NCBI GenBank assembly: GCA_004026145.2
Contig: CP034986.1
Coordinates: forward strand, 2,288,255 to 2,352,254
From: Takifugu bimaculatus
Lineage: Eukaryota; Chordata; Actinopteri; Tetraodontiformes; Tetraodontidae
DNA length: 64,000 nucleotides
Direction: 5' to 3'
This document shows positions 1 through 11,153 of this stretch, piece by piece (position 1 is the stretch's first letter; each line of letters starts with the position of its first letter). Under the pieces are notes generated by a model. The model was not told the DNA's origin. It made no database searches and was given only the letters and a program-made list of their open reading frames with translations. The position numbers and the translations under genes are program-made.

Positions 1-275
1 AGACTGGGGAACTCATTAATTCCCCGAGCCATCAGGCTGTTCAACTCCTCACAGGGGGGGAGGAGGGCCAACAGGAGAACTGGAACATTTTTATAGTTTT
101 GTATTTATATTCATATTCTATTTTTAATTTATTCTATTTTATTCTATTTTTATTTAATAGGTTTATGGGGTGTAATGGTGGTGGGAAATTTTGTAGATGC
201 TTGTAGATCTTGGAGATGCTAATTTGCCTGGTGGACACCCCCTAAAGGGATCAATAAAGTAATCTTGAATCTTGA
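1..275 (+). mobile_element. 3' end of a CR1/L2-type LINE
   Basis: The first ~90 bases read as the carboxy end of a LINE reverse transcriptase (RLGNSLIPRAIRLFNSS), which resembles the 'FRNSFFPTAVSLLN' end of the LINE at 17.8-19.6 kb. An AT-rich 3' UTR follows, then a short repeated tail (CTTGAAT repeated near 264-277) in place of a poly(A). It is truncated by the window edge. The clade assignment is by resemblance only. Confidence 0.6.
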
Positions 276-276
276 A

Positions 277-312
277 TAATCATAATCTTTAAAAATATTA
301 TGATTATGGCAC
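277..312. repeat. Palindromic AT-rich hairpin, copy 1
   Basis: ATAATCATAAT and ATTATGATTAT form inverted arms around a short spacer, directly before the pogo element at 321. The same palindrome occurs before the pogo copies at 14,095, 26,526 and 39,276. Confidence 0.6.
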
Positions 313-320
313 TTTTGAAC

Positions 321-1078
321 TACTGTATTTTCACGACCATAAGGCGCACTGTAATAAAAGGCGCAGTCTCAGTTGAGGGTACTATATCTGTTTTTAGAAC
401 ATACATAAGGTGAACCGTATTATTAGGCGCATGCTAAAACATACAGTAAAAAATGACAACGGAAGTAAAATGGTGAGTTTCATCACATTTATTGAACAAA
501 ATATTCATTCTTCCGCCACAAAACCATCAAAGTTTTCATCTTCTGTATCTGAATTAAACAGCTGCACTATTTCAATGTCCAACATCCCAAATTCCTCTTC
601 TTCATCATCTGAATCAGACTCACCAACCGGTTCCGCTTCAGCGTTGATTTTGTGAAAGCTCTTACAATACATGAAGACGGTATCATAGCCCATGTGTCTA
701 CAATCCACCCGCATATGGTGGCATAACTTGCCCGCCGCTGCCTCATAGTCTTTGTGAAGGAGTGTTCGCCTACCGTCATCCAGCGCTCTGTCCGTTTCCG
801 TGGCAGCCGAGAACAACGGTGAACAACCAACTGTTTCACTCGGTTTTCCAGCTCGGGCCACCTTGCTTTGTTCCCACAGGACATTAAAATGTCTTGCAGC
901 TGCTCGATTGCCATTCTCAGCCGCATATTTGATGGCCTACAAATTGCTGCTTTATATTGTGCCCATTGATGGGCTTGTAATCATCTTTAGTATTTTCACC
1001 TTTTTGACATCACTTTTATATCCAATGGCTATCAGCTAAAAATCCTCATATTGAACCTCATTTTGGATCACCCATCTA
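321..1078 (-). mobile_element. Decayed pogo-like DNA transposon, copy A
   Basis: The left terminal repeat begins TACTGTATTTTCACGACC followed by AAGGCGCAC, the same end as in copies B, C and F. Minus-strand translation between ~505 and 926 gives pieces of the transposase C-terminus in two frames: 'RWMTVGEHSFTKTMRQRRASY' and an acidic end '...EIVQLFNSDTEDENFDGF'. There are internal deletions relative to copy D. No right terminal repeat was found, so the right boundary is a guess. The family call (pogo/POGK-like, Tc1-mariner superfamily) rests on the Brinker-type and CENPB-type DNA-binding segments seen in copies C and D. Confidence 0.7.
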
Positions 1079-2393
1079 ACGTCCTATGTTTGTTCACCAG
1101 GATGAATGGCAGGTAGGCCCATAGCAAATTGCAGAAGTAAACTTCAATAATGAAAAATCACCAGGCAGGCAGCAGACAGTGGCCAGGGCTGGGACAGATG
1201 TTAAGTTATGCAAATGGCTGTGTGCTGTGCCAGATGCCGGATTGGTCATCCGAAGATCAAGTATCTGCCAATTGGTGGATTGTCCGGGAGGGACTTTATT
1301 TAAAGCAGAAGATTGCTGCCACCTGCAAGCTCCTCAACTTCCTCAATAATCCAGTGGGCCTCTGATGTGTTTTGAATCATTGTGATGTGTAAAAGTGCAC
1401 GGCCACATTTTTGATATTGTTTTCTCCTGTTTTGAAGTTAGGTAGGTTAAGGAATGTATTTTGGTTATTGCCTGTTAGGGAACATTTTGGTTGTTTCTTT
1501 TCAATTAGACTGATTCTGATTGTTATTTTGGCTAAAAGTCACTCTGAGGATATTTGTGCTGATAAAACCTTTTGAATTTTGATTTTTGGAATGATCCTTG
1601 GTATAAATGATCACCCATGTTAACTTTTGATTAACTTTGTGTCATTGGTCACTTAGACCTTGAGGAAGCTGGGGGTTTGTGTTAGGCTCAGAGCTCCTAG
1701 ACTGGTTGTAACATGGAACAGTAAGGGTCAGTAAAAGGAAATGAGTCCAGGAATGAGTGCTGGAAAGTCAGGCATGAGGCTGTGGAGAGAGTGACGGGAG
1801 TGGCAGCATTGTCCTGCTTATGGCAGAACAGATGGTGACAGGACTCAGTTATTGCTTTGCTTGCAGGATTTATTATTTCTTTTTTAGAACAAAGATACTT
1901 TCACTGCTGAAGGGTTTTTCAAATATGGCTTTTAGTTTTCTGAATCACAATGCTCTCGTGACTTGACAGTGACTTTAATTACCCAGCTAATCATATCATA
2001 ACAAACTTGCATTAATATATTCTGATGTACACATGATTTTTACTCTGTTTGCATTGTTCTACTGGACAAGCCTGGGAAATATATGAAGTTGAGAAGTAAA
2101 AGGATCATTAGAATTATGTTTTGTGAGTTTATGATCTGTGATTTTTGCTAATTATTGCCTGTGAAATGGCTCCTGACCATCCAGTCCTGATACAGATGCA
2201 TTATGTTTTCCCAAACTGTTACTAAAAATTGACTGTTTAAGTTGCAAGGATCAATGCAAACCCAGATGTGTCATTCTTGGATTCAAACAGAAAGCCCTCG
2301 TATGTTTTTTCATGTACTTTTCCACGAGTGCGTCTAAAACAATCAACACGTCACAAGGTCTCAGAGAAACTCATACCCTTGTTTCCTTAATAA
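1079..2393. other. Noncoding 5' flank of type I NITR, with an octamer site
   Basis: No credible exon was found. The block is conserved at 27.65-28.95 and 40.08-41.33 kb. It contains a perfect octamer ATGCAAAT at 1,208-1,215 (also 27,806-27,813 and 40,195-40,202), a POU-factor site known from lymphoid promoters. It lies about 1.3 kb from the start codon, so any function is conjecture. A1 has ~50 bp at 2,270-2,330 that is missing from A2 and A3. Confidence 0.4.
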
Positions 2394-2493
2394 GACATAC
2401 AAAGAAACCGGGTCGGCCAATCACAGCCAGTCAGTAAACTCAGGCTTGAGTGGAGGAAAGGACAAAATTAGTTTCATTCAGCACAGCAACACA
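2394..2493 (+). promoter_or_regulatory. Proximal promoter of type I NITR, copy 1
   Basis: A CCAAT box at 2,417-2,421 lies 73 bp before the ATG. The block is conserved unchanged at copies 2 (CCAAT 28,970) and 3 (CCAAT 41,356). There is no clear TATA box. This is inferred from position and conservation. Confidence 0.45.
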
Positions 2494-3869
2494 ATGGTAT
2501 TTACGTTTGTTTTCTATCTGGTATGTGTGATTGCTGGGAAGATGGGTGAGTGATTTATTATTCTTGTATTATCTATCTAATATGGTGACTCTTAGCACTG
2601 GAGCGCTCTCATTTATATTTTTAATATGGAAAGAAACAAACAACCCTCAAAATAATTCATAGCTTTGTTTGTTCTGTTTTTTCAGGTGAGATGACTGTTC
2701 TGATGGCTGATAAAGACAAAAACTTTACAGCAGCTATTGGTGACAGTGTAACTTTGGGATGTTTCTTTAGATCTGATTTTGTAGCAAAGTATTATTGGTA
2801 TAAAGAAATAATGGGAGACTTTCCAAGGCTTGTGTCGAGCTTCTATACCTTTGATGAAAGTGCAAAGTTTTATGATGAATTTGTAAAACAATTCACGTTT
2901 TGCACTGAATGCAAAGAAAGAAGAAAATCACTTGATGATTGCCAATTTACAGCACTCTGATACAGGAACGTACTACTGCGCTAGTAGCTTTTCAGAAAAA
3001 CTTGAATTCAAAGATGGAATTACAATCATCATAAAGGGTTCAGGTTTGAACATCCCAGTCTTTATGCAGAGACCAGAATATCACTTGAATCAGTCAGAAG
3101 GTGCTGTTAGGTTCAACTGCACTGCACATGGCAGAGCCATTGACCAAGAACACGGTGTTTACCAGCTGAGAACATCTGGAAAATCTGATCCAGGAGCTCT
3201 TTACACATGGAAAAACAACACTTGTTTCTACAGTTTGCCAGCAAACAACCTGGCTGTTGATTGTGCTGTTGTAACATGTGGACACTTTCTAAAGCTACCC
3301 CAAAAGCCACCCGGAGCGGAGGGTGAGTCGGTTTCATCTAAGAAATTAAATATGAGACAATGCATCATCTAATCTCTCTGAATCTTCAGATGGTTATCTT
3401 AATCTGTATATTCTGAGTGGAGCGTTGGCGTTCACCACCATTCTGGCCAGTTTCATGGCTGTCTTACTGTGCAATATCTACAAGAGCCAAAGCGGCCGCA
3501 GTGGAGGTAAAAGTTTTTGTGAACTTAAAGTAAGTAAAACACAATGACACAATGTCGGTTTGTTTTGTTTCAGGAAGTACCTTGAGATATTCAGATGATC
3601 CTACCACAAATGAAGAGGTACTTGTTATCTATATTAATAAAAACATCCTGATTGCTGTGCATCATATAGGTATTTCCTATTTTCTGTTTCAACAAAAGGG
3701 CCACACAAATGAGGATGTTCTCCACTATGCTGCCTTACGGACGAGTATGACCGACAGACCAAAGAGACAGATGGGAGCCATTAACGAAGAACTTTGTTTC
3801 TTAATACTGTTCATATTCTTAATCTGTTCCATGTGTATAAAATACAGTAACTTTTTAAGTAATATGTAA
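2494..3869 (+). pseudogene. Type I NITR pseudogene, copy 1 (frameshift and tail deletion)
   Basis: The exon structure matches the intact copy at 41.4 kb: 2494-2545 (signal peptide, MVFTFVFYLVCVIAGKM), 2686-3322 (V and I domains), 3390-3506 (TM), 3574-3617 and 3699-3869. The V/I exon is 637 nt instead of 636. One extra base near 2,883-2,888 (GTAAAACAATT against GTTAACAATT) shifts the frame after the V-domain framework 3 and leads to a stop before TGTYYCASS. The last exon keeps the ITIM LHYAAL, but a 90-bp deletion just after 'INEE' removes the second tyrosine motif. The frame then runs into former 3' UTR and adds a hydrophobic end (LCFLILFIFLICSMCI). A poly(A) signal lies at 3,917-3,922. A short soluble V-only product could still be made. 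Confidence 0.8.
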
Positions 3870-3924
3870 TGCTTGATCAACCTATACAAACCTGTCGAGA
3901 ATGTATTTTTTTCTTAAATAAAGG

Positions 3925-6900
3925 AGAATATCTATCAAAAAAACATGCCAACATAAAGTGATTTCAACTGCCAAGTTTGCATGAATAATATTTTTGCTGT
4001 TTAATGTACTTTGGTATACATCACCTGGGCCTGAGTCTCAGCAGCAAACCCGCAAATGTGAGACTCACAAGATAAGATTTCTGAAGAACCTCAGAGCTCT
4101 TATCTAAAACACTCGTGAGTGGAAACACATTGTAAGAGCAATTTTAATTTATCGAAACCTCTGAAATATCACTTTTATTTTGGAGACCATGCTACTCTGA
4201 CTTTTTTTCAGATGATGGGTTTAGGGTTTATTATCTTCTCAACATTACTTGAAATATAACCGAGATGTTCATACAATTAAGATCTGATTCTGCATTCAGG
4301 CCTTTAGCTTTAAATGAATGTATCCTGAACAGTCATCATCTCAACAGACATCATCCCACCTGTGTGTGGTACAAATCTGGTAGTCCCATGAAAATGATGT
4401 CAGCCATATCTATTACTTAATCGTACACAAATGCAATTGTTAGTGTCTTTGGATATCCTTGTAATATTTGGTCTGTGCAGATTTTTTTTTTTCAAACTTG
4501 GAAAAGAAACCTTTAAACATTCTAAAAGGTTCCTGATTAGTGGTTGAGGTGCATGTGGTGTCACATCACAACACATTTGGTGACTTTGTGCAGAGCGATG
4601 TGAAAAGCAATTATAGAAAGTGGAGGTAAGAGTGTGCACTATTGCAGTTCCCACTTTAAGAAACACAACACACAAAAATGGACAATTTAACTCAAGAAGA
4701 TTCTGTGATTCCAGCTGAGCTCAATAAAATCAATCAAAAAAAAAAATCTAATTAGTTTTAGCTCTTACAAGAGGAACTGTGAAAATTGAAGCCAGACATT
4801 ATCACATACAGTTCTGCCGATGTTATATTTTACTGTTGCAAACCAAAATGGAAGAAGTTTAGCATAGTTTCTACTTTATGTGGTTTCTTTGTGTTTGTGG
4901 TTTCTGTGAAGATTTTTGAACACATAAAAAGTCGTTTATCGTCTTTGTATCATTGTATTAAACAGATGCTCAAAAGTAAATAACATGAAGATCAGTTGCT
5001 GTTATGGCCACAAATGAGACTGGAGGGATAAAGCAGGGTTTACGAGGTAAATATGGTCTTGCAAAGCTCTCTTCCTCTCTCTCTCTCTGTCACACTCTCT
5101 TGCACTTGACCTCTCATGCCTCTGTCTTAGACCATAACTCTGTTTTCGTCTATCCAACATACAGCCTACTCAAGTATGCGAGGACTATGCATTTAGGCTA
5201 AAGCAGCCACCGCTAGGAAACTGTTGCCCCACCAGGTAATGCAGTATAATTCCCAACCAGATGTTGGGTCCATGCACAGAGCTCGCTCATCTCAACGCCG
5301 TTACGATCCAAGTCTTTTATGTCAAATATTCAGTTTCTGACCAGTTCATCATATGACCAGTTACACACCTGATATGTTGCCCTGATGATGTGAATGCACT
5401 ACGGGAGCACTGTTTTACCCACAGATATAATGTAATTTGTGTTGTTCTTGAGGTCATTCTTGACAGACATTCAGTTTTGAGGAATACACACACAAACACA
5501 TATTTATATATATACTGTATATACACACATACATATACATATTTATATACACACACACATACATCTATACACATACATATATACCTAATTAATGTTTTTG
5601 TTAAATCTCTTTTCTCTATTTCAAATGAAAAAAATAAAGATGAGTTGTTCCCCACCAACACCTGTGTTGATGTGTAAACATCCTGCAGCCAACTGAGTTG
5701 AAAGAAAATCATTTTCTCACTTTGTGTCTGAGCTCCTGCTCTGATCAAGCTCACTCGCATCGAGTTCATCATGGTGGTTTTATCGGCTCTCGTACAGGAT
5801 GTCAAAACGGGTTTTGACCCAGATGGTCTTTTTTGGCTCTGACGTTTTCATGGCTTTTGTGTTTTACATGTCTCCCACAAAGGAAGAGGGCGGTGCAAGT
5901 CTTTGTAAGGTCACCTCATGAGTGTATTTAATTTTTGTATTTTTCTCAGTCTGTACAAAATAAATTAACTGGAAAAGTTCTTGTGTGTCATCGGTATAGG
6001 GTAAGATATCTCCTCAAATGTTTCTAATTCTGCCTGTAAGAAAATCCCATTTTTCCACAGTTACATGACATTTGAATCTCCACCATACAACTTGAGTACA
6101 ACAAGCAATCGTTGCTGCTGATACCTGCTGCAGTCTCTGTCTATTTAACTAATTTGTGGCTGCAGTAGACAACTGTTCAAACAGAATTTCCTTTGTAATG
6201 CAGGTCTTTGTTGCCACAGTTGCATGTCAGCCAACAAATCTGCATAACTGTTCTTTGAAAGGTAGCTAACTGCACACAAATATTGAGCATGTGGGCAAAG
6301 AGTGAAAATAATTCTGCAAATAAAGCGTAGAAGTGTACAAAGAAGTTAACAGACTAGTTTAAGCTGATCTCCTTTTCCTTTGTGCGACTAACCTCCTGCT
6401 GTCAAGCTGCATGACTCAGGAAGTGTGATCTGAACACAGCTTTGACAATTCAAGCACATACAGACCACAATCACGGTGTGCTTCATTTGAACGCAGTAAC
6501 CTCTCTGCTGGTGCTGCATCCAAAACGTAAACTGACAAATGTAACATATCGCTTCAAATGTGAATGCTGCGCATATTCTGATCTTTTTACTGAATTCCCA
6601 ATTAATTCTCTAGCCCACATATCAAGCATGTTCAGAGTGAGCACATGCTCAGGCTGCGTCCTAACAAAAACAACTCAGTGTCCATAAAGACAATCTATAA
6701 ATATTCTGCATGTTGAGCATGAATGTTACGTCTCACATTTACTTTTCACTGCTGCGGTAAAGGTGGCGCAAACCTCAGAGTTAAAGTTTCCATTAGTGGA
6801 AAAACAAGTCAGAAGTTGAATACAGGAAGGGCAGTCTGCTCGAGTCTTGCTTGAAAATTGACAGAAATAAAAAAATGTTTTTCAGTTTAGATCCACATCA

Positions 6901-8171
6901 AATGTACTCAACTCTAATAAGAGGCAATGTGGTTGTGGTTAGGTGTCGCAAACTACCACAAAGACAGACACTTTATCAGATCTGTACAAGGAAGGTTCAG
7001 GAATTTTGGTCTTTGGGAGTGGAGTTCCCGTGTCACCTTTGTTTTTTTCTGGATAGACGACTTTGTCCCACAGTCCAAAGGTTTTATGAGATTAATTTTG
7101 ATGGGACAAAATTGGGCCTATATGGTGTCCATAGTTTGGGATCGACGTCAGCAGCTTTGCTATCTAAAGCTAGTAAAGTATGAGATAGTAAAGTATGTCA
7201 TCAAAGATGGTGATGCTGATATTTCACCTACGCCTGTTATATTTAAATTCAAAAGCAAAGGTTCTACTGTATCCTTTCAACGGAACAGAATGGCTATGAT
7301 TTCATTTCTGTTAAACAGTTAGTGTGAAATGTTTCCCAATCAGGACAAACAATACTATACTTTACTATATTTTTTAGCTGTTTCTTGTAAATGTACATAT
7401 TGCATGACACAACCCCATCAGTGTGGCTACCAGTAAAAGATTAGCTCTCAGTCTAACTTTAGCTTTAACGTGTGCTTTGTCTGTGTGGCTGCTGACAGGA
7501 AGTCTACACAGAGTTTCTGTTCAAAGCTGACCACAAAGAAGTAACAACCAAATATATTCCATTGTAGCGGCGTTCTCTTAAGAAAGGTTCTGTTGTGATC
7601 AGTCGAGTTAATTTCACAAGAGAAGAGGATCATGATCAACTACAACATAGCAGGATTCAACTGTTTCATCCAAATTTGTGCAGCAAGAGAGTGGTTTCAT
7701 GCATGTTGGCTAATGTTGGCAAGATGAAATTTGGAGGATATATTATTATTGTAATGGTTCATGTGGAATTCATTGTTAAGAATATTCAGAGGATCCCATC
7801 AACCAGTAATTAAAGCAATGGGGGCACAATTTTTTTGTTGTAAGAGCAAAATCAACCCCTCTTTCAAACATTTTCCAGTTATGGTGAATAAAGGTGTGCT
7901 TATCTCTCTTGTGTTGCTAATTAAATAGACCCCTCCCCCCCTTTTAAGCCAAATTCAAGAACTTTAACCGAGAAGCCAGGTGGTTTAAGAAATTGTTCTT
8001 AAGAAATTGCTTTTGACGTCATCTTCATCGTGTGGACTTGAGTTTGTTCGACAAGGTGCGAGCCACTCCGCACGTGTTCATGGTTTCCAAACAAGGGCAG
8101 TCAGTGTCACTTCTTGCTAGAAAATCAAATGAACTTTTTTCATGAATAGTGAATATATGGAGGATCTCAGC
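3925..8171. other. Intergenic flank of unit A1, no supported exon
   Basis: This stretch is shared with A2 and A3 and contains an AC/AT-rich microsatellite (5,487-5,586). The ITIM cassette seen at 33,182 and 45,803 is deleted here at 6,660. ATG-led frames such as 6,927-7,322 (131 codons) exist, but another frame is open across the same bases and no splice or family signal supports them. The last ~100 bp (to 8,171) are homologous to the promoter of the NITR at 47,638, but its CCAAT box is mutated (TAGAAAATC in place of TAGCCAATC). Confidence 0.5.
5487..5586. repeat. AC/AT-rich microsatellite
   Basis: This is a run of (AC)n, TATATA and ACATAC words. Length variants are found in the duplicates at 31,978-32,079 and 44,596-44,698. 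Long open frames over this block are low-complexity artefacts. Confidence 0.85.
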
Positions 8172-8217
8172 TCTGTTGCTCTGACTTTCCTGTTTTGAAT
8201 TGTACCTATCTGGGCAT

Positions 8218-8870
8218 TCATTCAGGGTGTCGTGGCATGATCAACTTTTGGCTCATCACTAGTTCTCCACAGGGGTCACCCAAGGATCGGTGCCGGGGCT
8301 GCTGCTCTTTACCATATACGCAACATTGCTCAGGCAAATCATCCCATGGTCTCCCATGGTGTTTTATACCACTGCTTTCCACATGGCACCCAGTTCTGCA
8401 TCTCATTTTCCCCAGACTAACCCTCCGGCTCAGACTAGATCTCACCATGTCTCTCAGACATATCCGCATGGATGCAGGGCCACCACCTTCAACTTAACCA
8501 TGGTGAAAATGAGCTCATTCTTTCCTTGGCAAAACTATCCATTCATCAAAACATAGATCACAAAATTGGCCCCTCCCTGTTATTGAGGCTGTATGAAACC
8601 TTGGAGTCATGATTGTTGATCATCTGAGGTTTTGTGATCATGTAGCATCAGTCTCCCTGTCATCCCGTCACTTTGCCATATCCAACCTCAGAAAAGCCAG
8701 GCCATTAAACCTACAAATGCTGATACGAGTCATGGTGATCTCCCATATTTCCACCAATTCAGATAGTCCAACGAAAGCAGGCCCATGCCACCTCACTGCT
8801 GATAGAGGTCTACTGTACCTGCCCACATTAAGATCATGTCATTCATGCTGACCGACAGACTAATACCGGA
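8218..8870 (+). mobile_element. Degenerate CR1/L2-type LINE fragment
   Basis: Plus-strand translation resembles the reverse-transcriptase core and thumb: 'SPQGSPKDR' / 'GVTQGSVPGLLLFTIY' near 8,265-8,325, then 'LGVMIVDHLRFCDHVASVSLSS' and 'NLRKARPL' near 8,600-8,705. Frames change several times. The duplicate in A2 is at 35,044-35,696. It begins ~50 bp after the point (8,171) where similarity to the NITR promoter of A3 ends. Confidence 0.6.
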
Positions 8871-9228
8871 ATCTGCTCCCTCTTACGTGAACAATCTTGT
8901 TTGAACCCATGCTACCCCTTGTTGCTGCATCATTTTCCAAAAGCTGTCTGTCATAATAATTAGTGAGCATTTACTGGATGCATTACTGCAACATGGAAAA
9001 TATAAAAAAGAATGATTGCTGGTTGGTTGGTTGGCTGGTTGTTGTTGATTGGTTAAAAATGATGCACATCATAACTCAACTCAAATTGAATTCTATTTAT
9101 ATATGATGCAAAATCCTATTCTTAAGGGAATCCAAAGTTTTTTCTTGTGGGTTTTTTTAACCTTTAAATCTTCCTTTAATTTCCCCAACATCAATTTTAT
9201 CAAGCAAATCTGACATTACAAGTCATCA

Positions 9229-9347
9229 TGTATACTATATCTCACACCCTCGAGTCATCTCCGGCTGCCCAATCAGATACGAGTGCAGCATTTATCAGTT
9301 TAAAAAGGACCAGTCTTCTCTTCACTCAAACCAACACTTGGAGCAAG
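9229..9347 (+). promoter_or_regulatory. Proximal promoter of type II NITR (acidic-tail gene)
   Basis: A ~110-bp block is shared with the genes at 17,043, 36,170 and 53,421. It has TCACACCCTC, a CCAAT box (9,269-9,273) and a weak TTTAAAA at ~9,301. The TGTTTCCTGT (ETS-type GGAA core) present in the three relatives reads TGTATACTAT here. Confidence 0.5.
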
Positions 9348-11153
9348 ATGACATCTGCAAAGTTGATCTTCTGGCTGATATGTTTGGAGAACTTTGGTGA
9401 GGATTTTTTTTCTTTGTATTTTGTTTATTTATGGCATCATTTGCAAAATTCTAGATTTAAACATTAAACGGTGTTCATTTCTAATTGTATTTTGTTTTCA
9501 GCTCAGACTGCTACAATGGAATTTTCTCCATCTTTGAATTGGAAGACCAATTATATCTTGGTCAAACCTGGACAGAACCTGACTTTGCCGTGTCTTCACA
9601 GAGATGATGTTTCTACCAAGATCTCTTGGTTTAAAGAAACTCTGGGAGAGAAGCCGAGGCTGATCTATACAAACTGGATATCCAGTAAACATTGGATATT
9701 TGTTAATGACTTCAAATCCAATCCACGTTTCCAAATACATCCTGGTAACAAAGAAACTAATCTGACAATAACAGATTTGGAGTTATCAGACTCAGCCACC
9801 TATTACTGTGTAAATCAGTATTTATCAGTATTTGACTTTACAGAAGGTTATAATGTCATTGTAGAGGGTTCAGGGTTGACCATAGATCAGTCAGCATCAC
9901 AGTCTATCCAAGCAGAAGGTTCTGTGACGCTGAATTGTACAGTACATACTGGGTGGACTTGTGATGGGGATCACACTGTTTACTGGTTCAGAAACTCTGG
10001 ACCATCTCAACTGGGACTCATGTACAGCCATACAGGCAGGAATAAGCAGTGTGAGAGGAAAACCAACACCTGTTTCTACAGCTTCTCCATGAAGAACCTG
10101 AACACTTCTCAGACTGGGATCTACTATTGTGCTGTTGCAGCATGTGGACACATTCTGTTTGGAAATGGACCCAAGCTGGTGTTTGAGGGTGAGTGAGTTT
10201 GAAATTATTTTATTCAAAAGTTTTTAAAGTGCTATTTTATGTGCAGATTGTTTCCATACGCCTGTCAAAATGCTAAAGCCAACATGACCTCAGCGTTAAA
10301 AAAAAATCCAAAATGTAATTTAATTTCTTAATTGCTCTATTTTTAAACACATAGAGCAATTTATAGCAACATGAACCTTAAGTTCTAAGTTCATACAGTA
10401 ATAAAATTTATGCTGTTTCAATTTTACACCACAGCAGCACATTAAAAACATTTGTGGTCAAAGTATAACTTTAACTCATATTTTTGTTATGTCAGTATAG
10501 ATTCTCTTTAAATACTGTTATTTTATAAAATAATGTGTGAATGGTGATGCCTGTAGTTTTGCTGAATTAGAAAAGAATGACATCATAACTGCCGTGATAT
10601 AAAGTGAGAAGACAAATATGTGTAAAGACCTAAATAATTATCTGAAACAGTATCGCGGATATCACAATTTCTGATGCCTCTCGTTACAGATGAAGGAAAC
10701 TATCATGTTTTGGTGTATTTCCTCAGTGCGACCTGGATATTTACCATCATCGTGGTTATTTTATTAACCATTTCAGTTTATATGACGAAAAAGAGAAACA
10801 GCCAACACTCTCTGGGTAACTGATGTAATATATTTTGAATATTCTTAAAAATAATAAATAAATGAATGTTACAGTCACAGCTGCAATTATAAAGGTATGA
10901 TTAATTACACGTCCGGTCTGCTTTTAGATAGTAATTTTACATTTCTAACTTTCCATTTTATTTTTCAGAATCGCATGTAAGACTCTCACCTCTGTCCAAA
11001 CCAAAGGTATTTTCTATTAGTCAGAATAAAGTCGTTCATTAAATATTCAAAAGGCACTGAGTTCATTGTTGTCATTTACAGGATTGTCCAGATGCAGATG
11101 GTTCTGTTGGTTCTGTGGAAGAAGAAGATGAACAGAGAACATACCTGGACTGA
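9348..11153 (+). CDS. nitr: NITR, type II, with acidic ITIM-less cytoplasmic tail
   Basis: Five exons keep one frame: 9348-9396 (signal peptide), 9502-10188 (V and I domains), 10690-10815 (TM), 10969-11006 and 11082-11153, giving 323 residues. The V domain has LPC, ISWFK and DSATYYC. The I domain has VTLNC, CDGDHTVYWF, NTCFY, TGIYYC and the NITR hallmark CGHILFGNG (J-like). The TM segment (VLVYFLSATWIFTIIVVILL) has no charged residue, so it offers no obvious DAP12-type contact. The tail differs from every other NITR in the window. It reads ESHVRLSPLSKPK, then DCPDADGSVGSVEEEDEQ, and ends RTYLD, with no ITIM. A poly(A) signal lies at 11,333. An orphan ITIM tail set lies 1.2 kb downstream (12,396-12,858) and could be an alternative 3' end. 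The function as a lymphoid surface receptor is inferred from the family. Confidence 0.8.

Noticed and set aside
505..926. Overlapping minus-strand frames with acidic ends, repeated at five other places
   Set aside because: Pieces of a pogo-like transposase in two frames, not host genes.
2883..2895. GTAAAACAA in the type I V exon as a possible splice donor that would remove the frameshift
   Set aside because: No suitable acceptor follows within a sensible distance that restores the frame while keeping the YYC strand. The intact copy 3 has uninterrupted coding sequence there.
4786..4983. 65-codon frame that is the same in all three units (also 31,261 and 43,648)
   Set aside because: It begins with TTG, has no ATG, and its conservation is explained by the recent unit duplication.
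5317..5805. 162-codon minus-strand open frame over the AC/AT microsatellite
   Set aside because: Low-complexity repeat translation (alternating Tyr/Val/Cys). It differs in length between the three units by repeat number and has no family similarity.
6927..7322. 131-codon ATG frame that is open in all three units
   Set aside because: An overlapping 110-codon frame is open as well, changes between copies are not biased to synonymous sites, and there are no splice or family signals.
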